NCBI GenBank assembly: GCA_025667525.1
Contig: CM046882.1
Coordinates: 549,456,630 to 549,520,629, forward strand
DNA: 64,000 nt
Reading direction: 5' to 3'
Source: Glebionis coronaria
Taxonomy: Eukaryota > Streptophyta > Magnoliopsida > Asterales > Asteraceae
The notes beneath the pieces are model-generated. The model saw nothing but the letters and a program-made list of their open reading frames with translations, had not been told where the DNA came from and ran no database searches. Shown one piece after another: positions 55,501 through 64,000 of the stretch; positions within the stretch are counted from its first letter, which is position 1, and every line of letters begins with the position of its first letter. The translations under genes were made by a program, and so were the position numbers.

Positions 55501-58474
55501 ATCAATTGTGTCAAAACAAAATTGAAATTATATAATATATAAAACCTAGTGCATGCTCTAATGTATACATCTTTAAATAGTTCAATAACTATATATACAT
55601 TGCTTATCCTTTGAATAATTCAAAGACTTAATGTACATTAACAAGAAGATATAACAAGTAAACAATTTACTTTATGTTTATAAGTCTTTTAACAATTTAA
55701 AGACTATATGCTTATGTTTTACAAAAGACATAAACATTCATAAAGTAACTATGAACAACTTCAATAATTATTTTAAGTTAATTGCGTACTTCATTTATAT
55801 TATTGTGGATTCCAAGAAACATTCCAATAAATATAAACAAAATAGTTGAAGTAGCTTGTTATTCATATCTTGACATCTTCTAAATAAGACAACATACATT
55901 GACAATTAAATGTATAAATCTTAGAATATTAGATTCATATCTCGCGGTCAAGAAGCTATTGACATATTGTTATATGTTGTACCTTGCCCATAATAAAGAT
56001 TTCTCCCACTTGTGCATGCCACAACATCACGTACACATATAAACAACCACGAAACGCAATTGTTTATTTGAACAATATGATAATGTCATGTATATTTGAA
56101 TAACTAGTAGAATATCAACCATATAGTTTTATAATAAATTCTGCATAATTATTATATGGAAAATACTTCAAAAGTGATAATCATATAAAATAGAATGCAT
56201 TTATCCTTAAAACTATGGTTCTTCATATTCTGAAAGTAAATTATTATTTCAAGTCAAACTAGAAATAATATGGATTACTACGAAGGTAAACAAGCTTGTA
56301 GCTCCCACTGAATTAGACCACATTACATTAATGTATTTCGCAACGCTCCCACTGGATTTGACAACATTACAAATGTTACTTCACCAGTAAATAGCAGATA
56401 ACGATTTATTTACTTCCATATTCGCTTTAAATGCACATAAGTAACAATTACTTATGTATTATAGAGAGTGTATGAATTTCTACCATGTAAATGAGAGACT
56501 ATCTATCATGCTTTCATTAACTTGAAAACTGGCATGCAATTTCCTCCATATTAGGCCTACCATTCAATAAGGTAATTTAGTGCCTATGTTGGGTTAAAAT
56601 ATAATAACTAGGCTAAATGAAGCTAGTTATTATAATCACAATAAACAAACAAAACACTTATTTTGTTTTATCGATTATAGCCTTAAGGGAATCGACAGGT
56701 AAAGAACAAAAGAAGTATTGCTTGCCTAGAGATTCCTAAGAGACTTACTAGTTTGAAAGATGCTCAAAAACTCAAAAAGATTAATGAGATCTACTTGAAA
56801 CAATAAGTTGTGTAAATCTACTTTACTATTTAAGTTCACTTAAAGATTGATAATTATAATAATCCAATCATACCTATTAATAGCTTTTCCTTGCACCGAA
56901 AAAAGATAGGTATATGTCTCTTTCTTTCTTACAAGAAAACGAGACTTTGTTTGTCAAATAAGCATTAATTTATGGAACTTTGTTGCAATAATAAAAGAAT
57001 CACAAAATTCAATTTTAGTATTTTCGATAATATTATCTTTATAGAAAATTAAATAGCCATGTTTATAAATAAACAATTAGTTTTCTAAAAGCTAGAATCC
57101 ACAGAGACATACCGTCACCGCATCAGTTGATCTGCTAGTGATGATGATATTCAAGGGGTAATTGACGTTCAATAATTGCATCCAATACAACTTCTAGAAT
57201 TATGGGACTCAACTTTATATACATCACTTGTGACAATTCAAAAGTGAAAAAGCGAACATGTTTATCCCATCTATTGCCACGAGTTAAGGTCTCACATATC
57301 TTAACTTGCTTAAGTTGTCCAACCAAAAATCGTGATTATATAGCACCGACGTCTCACAATCGAGTGTATTATATCACCTTGGGTTACAAAATCACCACAG
57401 TCTCACGTATGGTGAAAGAGCAAGTGCAAGTGCTTTTACGAGTTGGATGGCAAATAAACTTATTTGAAAGGGTATAAATTTTGACAATTTCAAAACATGT
57501 ACAAAGAAGCATGCAACATCTTTGTATCATGATAATTTAACAAATTTACTCAATTCGTTAATTATAGACATCATTTATTTAACCCACAATTCAATTGTAT
57601 AAATAGTGATATCATAAAAATTGACTATTCAACATGTATTCTATATAAAGAAGTTTAATTTTATCACGGGAAAAGATTAAAGAATGATTAAAATCATTCA
57701 AACCCTAGACCATTCGTGGATTCCTAAATAGTATGCAAGATAAGGAGACTACAAGTAGTCAGGTATTATTGGGCAATGGTATCTACAAGACCGAAGTCTT
57801 GATGAGTCTTCCCGAACCTTAGCCTTGCAACTAGATAGTACTTTTGCAAATTACGTCATTAATAAAATTTTACAAGTTTAATATAGAAAACAAATTATAA
57901 ACTTGATTCTTGCTAATCACGGCGTGAGTAAGATTTAAAACCATGTAAGTGTGACTCATTTGTTGCCACATATGATCGTGCAAGAACAAGATTATAATAA
58001 ATCAAATTTCATATAGTTTTAGTCCGGTTTATTTTTATTTTTCGAAAAAACCCTTTGCTTGAATCATGATATATAACAATTATAATCAAAAGCAAAACAA
58101 ATAAACATTAACCTAAAACATATACCCAATTAACAATTAATCACATACTTCATGCATACCACATCTATCATGACTTCAATTAAATCAGTTAATCAAGAAC
58201 ACATGATCCATGGTAAACTTGCATGATTCACATGGATCGAACCATACTTTAACAAGTAACAACGTGATAAATAACGACTAATTAACAACTAACATCATAT
58301 TTATCAACAAAAATTACATACAACTTAGGGTGGTTTGTCTAATTATTCTTTTTAACACTAATTAGGGTTTATGAAAACCTAATCATCAAATAAAATAATT
58401 CAAACGCCATCATAGTAAGTTTACACAATTTTATCTCTTTCGTTATTTTTAACGTAATTAAAATCTATACGAAC
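52578..58474 (-). other. Interior of the LARD-like element
   Basis: 5.9 kb of AT-rich DNA without a convincing protein frame. On the minus strand the purine motif AGTGGGAG, like a polypurine tract, recurs at 54403, 55110, 56003, 56302 and 56346. The first two share CTAAAAGC(T/A)AGTGGGAG. Between 55560 and 55800 there are short hairpin-prone repeats around aatagttcaataact. No gene. Confidence 0.7.
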
Positions 58475-58488
58475 GGCTCGTGATGCCA
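58475..58488 (-). other. Primer-binding site of the LARD-like element
   Basis: On the minus strand TGGCATCACGAGCC lies one base after the 5' LTR. It is close to the site of the copia element at 21.7 kb (TGGCATCGAGAGCC) and resembles a modified initiator tRNA-Met site. Confidence 0.7.
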
Positions 58489-58489
58489 C

Positions 58490-60152
58490 TGTTGGAATTT
58501 ATAAAAACCTTTATCCATATGACACATTAATAATCACGAATACGTAGCGGAATACAGGATCACGTATAGATAAGTAATTAACATAAACGATAAAGAATTG
58601 CGTACCTTTTAACAATGGATGAATCACCTTTATCGAACCACCAATATAAACGAAAACCCAAAGATCAAACAATAATCTCTCTAAGAGTACGCACACAATA
58701 TGTTGTTTAGCAAACAATTAAGTATGCTAGTACCAAGTCGTGATGATAAACTAATAAATATTTGTTAAAACAAATATTCACAAAACTAACAATGTGTTGT
58801 TAGTTAATCGCACCAAATAACCAAACAAGAATCGTTGATTGCTTTGCTGTTTTTTATCTCATAGATCTATCGCAATTCACACATATATTATATAATAGTG
58901 ATATCACATTATATATACACATGCAACATTCGGTTGTCCTAAGTAAAGGGAAAATAGACAAATAAGTTACTAAAATTTGATTAAATGTTCACCTAAGTTA
59001 CTAAAGTATTTTTGGTTACAAATCAGTTACTTATGTTTGGGTTACCTGTTATATAGGTTACTATGTTGGTTGCAACCTTTTGTAACCGGTAACTAAGTGA
59101 CGTGGCATATAACTTTAATGGGTTAAAAAACAAAAAAGTTACCAAAGTTTGCCAAAATGTCCATCTACGTTACTAAAGTTTTTTTTTCCTTACAGATAGG
59201 TTACTAATGTTAAGGTAACAGGTTAAATATGTTACTCTCTATGTTTTAACCCTTGGTACTAGGTATGTGCTGACGTGAAATTACTTATTTTTTTATTTGT
59301 TTAAAGAGTAAATTACCTTTTATTTTTAAATTATGCGTATCCTAATAACGCATGATTCAAGATAATGATCGTAGCAAACAACCTGCTCCTAAGCTATCTT
59401 CAAATTCTTTCGTTCTACTTTTTCACTAAGACATGATGAGCAACTATCTCGATTGAGTTGACGGTGAAAGAAGGGTGTTTGTGTGCCGAATGAATGGGTG
59501 ACGGTGGTTGTAGTTCTGGATCAGTTACGATGGTCGGAGGTTGTGGTGGCTGGCGAGAGTGACATCAATCTTTTTTCGGTGGTAGCGTTTTTTTCTATAG
59601 ATCCGGTGGTGGTGAGAATTGATGGTGGTGGTCGTTGTGCTGATGAATGAACATTGAGGAGTTAAAACATTCTTGTTTGAGGTGGGACCCACAAAGTGTT
59701 GACGTGGCTATAACAACAGGTTACCAACAAGTTGTCCACCCTCGGAGTAACCTAATTGTAACTTTTTAAAACTTCACTAACTCATATGATTAACTCGTAT
59801 ATTTGAGTAACCTCTTTGTAACAAAAAATACTTTAGTAATTTAGGTGAACATTTAACCAAACTTTAGTAACTTATTTGTCTATTTCCCCCTAAGTAAAAT
59901 AGGAAACCAATACCATACAACAAAGGCATTAGATATTATTCTATATTTGTATTTATTTGTTTTATATACAATTAACATTTAACTAAAATCCCGTTAACTA
60001 ACTAATTAGTTAACGTCCGTAATAGCTTATCACTAATTAATATATTACGCATAATATATTAACGCATAATTGTTTTACGTATTAACGCGTGCGTCTTCCT
60101 AGACTCGGGACGACTTCCGAACATATATTATTTACGTGTACATAATCCTACA
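58490..60152 (-). repeat. 5' LTR of the LARD-like element (right), with nested MULE-type element
   Basis: Matches the left LTR on both sides of the insertion at 58948-59889. Confidence 0.9.
58948..59889. mobile_element. MULE-type non-autonomous element nested in the right LTR
   Basis: Long terminal inverted repeats (about 75 bp or more, left GGGAAAATAGACAAATAAG, right inverted GGGGAAATAGACAAATAAG) and a perfect 9-bp duplication CTAAGTAAA (58939-58947, 59890-59898) fit Mutator-like elements. The subterminal left part is repeated in diverged form at about 59126-59245. The centre (59460-59650) is more GC-rich, with ggtggt-like runs, and may be captured host DNA. No transposase. Confidence 0.9.
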
Positions 60153-60184
60153 TTATTTAGTTTATTTAGGAGAAAAATAAAAGA

Positions 60185-60340
60185 CGAGTGAAAAAATTGT
60201 GATGTTATGGTATGTTGTGGGAAAAGAGTTGTTTTGATGTTGATATTAGTGTAACGTGGAAAACAAATTTGGGTGTTGCCAAGTTATGGCAACTAATGCT
60301 TTTAGATCACATACGACGCGCATGAGAGCATTTTTATCAA
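60185..60340. repeat. Fragment related to the 20-kb cataac-rich element, inverted
   Basis: Its reverse complement contains ccataacatcaca, then ttttttcac, as at 20145-20170. The right part (gacgcgcatgagagcattttt) also matches 47877-47905. Confidence 0.45.
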
Positions 60341-60399
60341 TACACTATTCACATGGATGAAACCAAACCTCATATGACCACTTTTAGGGCTCAACAAAA

Positions 60400-60730
60400 C
60401 TAACAGAATCGAATCGAAAAATCAGGCCGAACTATCGATCAAAATCAAATCGATAATTTGAGGTTCGGTTTTCGATTTTAAACATTTATGTCCGTTTGGC
60501 TTGACTCGGTTTGGTGTGGTTCGGTTTCGGGTTAAATCCAAGAAAAACACGTCTAAAATATTTATCCGGTTCGGTTTCGATTTCGGTTTTAGTTTTGCTT
60601 GGTTATATTCGGTGCAGTTTTCGATTCATATTTTTTTCAAAATCCGTTTTCAATTTAATTCACTCTTTTTCGATTCGATTTTAAACCGATGAGCAAACTT
60701 AAGGTTTAGAGTTTAGGGTTTAGGGTTTAT
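60400..60730. repeat. TTCGGTTT-rich low-complexity repeat ending in telomere-like units
   Basis: Degenerate cggtttcggttt-type sequence runs from 60460 to 60680, followed by tttagagtttagggtttagggttta (three TTTAGGG-like units, broken by changes) at about 60704-60728. This is a common short telo-box motif, not a chromosome end. Confidence 0.6.
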
Positions 60731-60959
60731 CTCCCCTTCTTTTTCCTTACTTTTTACGTCCTATGAGTCTTGTAATATTATTATTTTAAAGCAACATGCA
60801 ATTCTTGTGTAACTACCCCTACCACAATAAGTCAGCAACATGCCCGCATTAGATAAGCAAAATTGCAAAATTGCTTGTTTAAGTAGCCAGCCAAATTAAG
60901 GGCCACAAGAAAATGGTTTCAACGATTGTGGTCCTATTGATGCAAAAACGTGTCGCTAA

Positions 60960-61125
60960 CATGGTTCTATATGACGCGCCATAGCGCGTACTATAGCGGG
61001 TTACAGCGTGAAACGTGACATTCATGTTATGAAACAGACTAAGACGTTGTTTTTAGGCGTACCGTATTAAAAAGCAGCACAAAACGTAATATAGCGTGCT
61101 ATAACACGTAATGTAACGCTTTTTT
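60960..61125. repeat. Repeated ATAGCG/CGCTAT motif region
   Basis: Short motifs cgccatagcgcgt, ctatagcgggt, atagcgtgctata and aacgtaatatagcg recur and can pair with one another. It may be a diverged foldback element. Ends not resolved. Confidence 0.4.
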
Positions 61126-61434
61126 TTTTTTACTTTTCGTAGATTTACATGAATTGAGATTGCTTACTAGTAGCTTTTGTCTATTTACTAGACTTATGGT
61201 TAGTAATTTCAATATAGAGATAAATTCTTAAGTAAACACAAACCGATTTTATTTTAAATTTAAATTAAATTCTTGGTAGATTTTTTATCATGTAAAACTA
61301 ATTACTCCAATTAACATCGAGACAATTTCTTTTGATGATAACATACATATTGCTTCTCGACACGTGTCAAACTTTCAATGGGCCAACTCACAAACATCAC
61401 ATCACCATCAAATGTTTCCACTTTCCATATAGGA

Positions 61435-61612
61435 GGAACACTACATCCACTCAAAGTTTACAAAAAAAGTTTACACAATGAGTTGTCAAGATTTTGATTG
61501 ATTTATTCAAAAGTAAGAGAGAGAAATAAAAACACAAATCACCAATCAAATCATTGACATGTAATTGTGTGAAATTATTTGTGTAAAATTTGAGTGGATC
61601 TAGTATTTCTCT
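61435..61612. mobile_element. Small MITE
   Basis: Inverted ends of about 30 bp: left gaacactacatccactcaaa, right inverted gaaatactagatccactcaaa-like, both followed by an (a/t)tttaca block. Non-coding. Confidence 0.6.
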
Positions 61613-61903
61613 TCGCATAGTATTAAACTCCCTCCACCCAAATAATTAAACTTAAGTATCTATATCTATATCTATACTAATATATAAAACATTTAACACT
61701 TTTTCTAAAATTAGAAGTCTTAAAAATTAAGACTCAAACATTTCTTATAATAGAAAGATTTATCTTTTGCTAAAAAATTAATAAATATTAAAAGTTTAGA
61801 AATAATTGTAATTCAATATAATTTTGTAACTGAAAATTTAACTGTTAATAAATATAAAATATACAAAACAAACCATCGCTCTCTCTCAACCACAACTCAT
61901 TCT

Positions 61904-62092
61904 CCAAAAAGATTTGTGGCTATCACTCCAAAGTGTGTGAGGTCTCAAGTTCAATTCCCACTAGGTGCAAACAACCTTGAAGTGGCCACGCCAACCTCCT
62001 GAAAAGGGAGGGCTTTACCTGGTTTGAGTCTGTGTGGCGGTGGGCTCAAATCCCGTGGATTAGTCGGCCAATGAGTCGGAAATCACGGTTAC

Positions 62093-62118
<26 letters not shown>
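61904..62118 (+). repeat. SINE-like retroposed copy with poly-A tail
   Basis: The element is flanked by a 10-bp duplication AACTCATTCT (61894-61903, 62119-62128) and ends in about 27 A. It carries a box-B-like caagttcaattccc near 61945 and cggtgggctcaaatcccgtg near 62038. The A tail and duplication show retroposition. Its tRNA origin is inferred from the boxes. Confidence 0.75.
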
Positions 62119-62123
<5 letters not shown>

Positions 62124-62346
62124 ATTCTTGCCAAATGTGAGGTATCAAAAAAAATTTTGGTCGTTGTCTTCAGAAAATATGTTCGTTTTTTTAATGGTGT
62201 TTTCGTGATTTAGCCGAATCTACGAAATTTGTTACCGGCTAACCACCGCCGCATTGCGCGGGTAGCCGGCTAGTTTGTATATAAATCACATGACCAATAA
62301 TGATAGAAGTGTATAAAGGATAGTTAATCATTGGCAACAGACATTT

Positions 62347-62470
62347 AACTTCTATTCCTACTTCTAACTTCACTGTCACCTTCTATTCCTACTTCTACTT
62401 CTAACTTCACTGTCACCGGCTAAGAGTTCATCCATTGTCACCTTCTATTCCTACTTCTAACTTCACTTTG
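62347..62470. repeat. Three-copy minisatellite
   Basis: ttctattcctacttctaact, followed by tcact, occurs three times (62351, 62380, 62442), and cagacatttaact borders both sides. Confidence 0.7.
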
Positions 62471-62844
62471 TCGAAACAGACATTTAACTCCGACAATCCT
62501 TATTACAAATTCACATTATTTGCATAAAAAACGACAGAAGAAAAGCCGAAACCGAGAAAGCAGAATTTGTTTGAAAGTGTAGCAGAAGCACTAGATTTTG
62601 CTCAAGTAAGATCGGTTGAAGATCGAGTGCTTATTGAGGAGGCCGGATCGAAAACTCGGTCTAGAGAACATATGAGCAGGAAACATGTAATTAACTCAAT
62701 ATGTGTTATGGTTTCTAGTGATACGTTAACTAATTAAAGTACAAGAATTTTAAGTAAAGTTGGAATGTAATCTGCAGTGAAGTTTAAAAATCTAAAATTT
62801 TGGAGCACGACTAGGAAGCGAAAAATGTTTTTGACTCGCCTTCC

Positions 62845-63190
62845 AGACATATATAGCTATGTGGTTATACCTTTGTTTGAAATTAATAGATATGTATTCG
62901 TATATAACTGTGAAAATTGCTTTTCGGTAAATAGTTAATGAGATGTTAATTGATTTTGGTTAAACCCGTAATTTAATGACTCGATTGGGTTGATTTAGTG
63001 ATCAAATCGGTGAATTTTTGACTCGACCGAGTTAATCCGGTGGTCGATCCCATAATTTAGTGACTCAACCGGTTTGACCAAGTGGTCGATCCGGTGATCC
63101 GATGACTAGACCGGTTTAACCTAGTATTTGATTCCGTGACCCAATAACTCAATGAAATTGACCCGATAGTTGAACATGTGATCCTGTAAT
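62845..63190. repeat. Second copy of the 42-45-bp minisatellite family
   Basis: Leader gacatatatagctatgtgg plus units near gactcgaccgagttaatccg, then gtggtcgatccc, match the array at 47905-48340. Both end in an aat-att(c)taacattta block. Confidence 0.72.
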
Positions 63191-63287
63191 ATTCTAACAT
63201 TTAAAAAGTTTTTGTTGAAAATCACTTTCAAGAAAAAGATATAAACCTTTTTATATGTAGCACATATTATTACAAAGAGATGAGTTA

Positions 63288-63953
63288 TTTTGGATACCAT
63301 ACTTTTCCATGGATATGAGGGGACTAATCTCCACCATTCATCTCATTTCCATCTAATGGATGAGATTAAATATATTTTATTTTTTTATCTATTTTTTATA
63401 ATTTAAATATCTTTTAAAGCGTTAAGTATTAAGCGAAAATAATTATACCATCGCGACGAGTGTTTAATTATCTTTCTACCAATATGTAATATGATATACT
63501 TTCGAAGAAAAAAAAATTTTCGTTTTTTTCTTCTTGTTAAAATTCACGTGAAATATCATATATGATAAAACTGTTTGATCATATATGATAACACTGTTAA
63601 ATCATATATGATATGAGTTTCTATCATATATGATACGTTATATCATATATGATACTGGTGATACATCATATATGATATTAGTATCGTATATGATAATTTT
63701 CGAAAACGTGAAAAAAATGAAGAAAAAAAAATTTGTCGAAAGTGTATCATATAGCATATCTATAGAAAGATAATTAAATGCTCTTCGTAACGGTATGTTT
63801 TTTTTTTTCATAACGATTAACGATTTAAAAGATATTAATGTTTGAAAAAAGAGGGTGGAAATATATTTTGTGTTTAATCTTATCCACTAGATTAAAATAA
63901 AATGGATGGTGGGGATGAGTCCCCTTATATCCAAAGAAAAGTATGATATTCAA
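63288..63953. mobile_element. Large foldback element with a central palindrome array
   Basis: The left arm from 63288 (ttggataccatacttttcc...) is the imperfect reverse complement of the right arm ending at 63953, along about 250 bp each. This includes aggggact-atc-ccacca blocks, ggatgagattaaa, and the inner tttaattatctttct. The centre (63554-63696) holds seven ATCATATATGAT-type palindromes. Non-coding, about 666 bp. The target duplication is unclear. Confidence 0.85.
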
Positions 63954-64000
63954 ATGAACTTAAATCTATTAATAAATTAATTAAACTTTTTTTAAATTCC

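Larger units (their letters stand above)
51221..60152 (-). mobile_element. LARD-like LTR retrotransposon without coding capacity
   Basis: LTRs at 51221-52566 and 58490-60152 share a 5-bp duplication TTATT (51216-51220, 60153-60157). The primer-binding site lies beside the right LTR and the polypurine tract beside the left one, so the element reads on the minus strand. Removing a later MITE from the left LTR and a later MULE-type element from the right leaves 713 and 712 bp, which confirms the pair. The 5.9-kb interior shows no gag or pol motif in any frame, only short frames. It must depend on another element's proteins, or it is an old coding element decayed beyond recognition. Confidence 0.92.

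Noticed and set aside
60700..60730. Interstitial telomere
   Set aside because: Only about three TTTAGGG-like units, a common short motif in plant DNA.
63554..63696. CRISPR-like or satellite array
   Set aside because: Only 18-23-bp period, palindromic 12-mers, enclosed in a foldback transposon in plant DNA.

Overview
This is AT-rich, gene-poor plant nuclear DNA. The evidence is intron-containing genes with GT/AG introns, a plant-type MFS transporter family, Ty3/gypsy and Ty1/copia LTR retrotransposons, several MITE families, SINE-like copies and a nuclear tRNA-Ala gene. A eudicot is likely. The repeat flavour suggests Asteraceae, but that is a weak inference. No bacterial operon, CRISPR array or virus was seen.

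Layout. (1) About 0.7-12.1 kb: a complete but inactivated Athila-like Ty3/gypsy element (LTRs 714-2499 and 10341-12121, duplication CCCAT), apparently inserted in the 3' tail of an older copia element whose LTR begins at 13424. (2) 14.36-19.73 kb: a decayed Ty1/copia element (duplication GACTT). (3) 21.72-29.56 kb: a younger but broken Ty1/copia element (duplication TCACT). (4) 30.1-43.8 kb: the only host gene cluster, four tandem copies of an organic cation/carnitine transporter 7-like (OCT7/NIAP family) gene. Copies A and D are open through five exons, B has a frameshift in an A10 run, and C is a two-exon remnant with a nonsense codon. A very young non-autonomous LTR element (TRIM-like, duplication TTGAT) sits about 40 bp upstream of the ATG of copy C. 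(5) 43.8-44.7 kb: a U2 snRNA-like pseudogene and a tRNA-Ala(AGC) gene, both on the minus strand. (6) 45-51 kb: hAT-type MITEs, a degenerate minisatellite and other dispersed repeats. (7) 51.22-60.15 kb: a minus-strand LTR element with no recognisable coding capacity (LARD-like, duplication TTATT). Its two LTRs were each later hit by a different DNA element (a hAT MITE and a MULE-type MITE); without these the LTRs are 713 and 712 bp. (8) 60.2-64 kb: further MITEs, a SINE-like copy with poly-A tail, minisatellites and a large foldback element.

How it fits together. Live host function is limited to transporter copies A and D (perhaps B if the A10 run is an error) and the tRNA gene. The rest is nested transposon turnover whose order can be read from target-site duplications. 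The most unusual structure is inside the TRIM-like element: seven short hairpins whose arms change in a compensating way, just after the primer-binding site. The second is a foldback element whose centre is an array of seven ATCATATATGAT palindromes at roughly two-helical-turn spacing.
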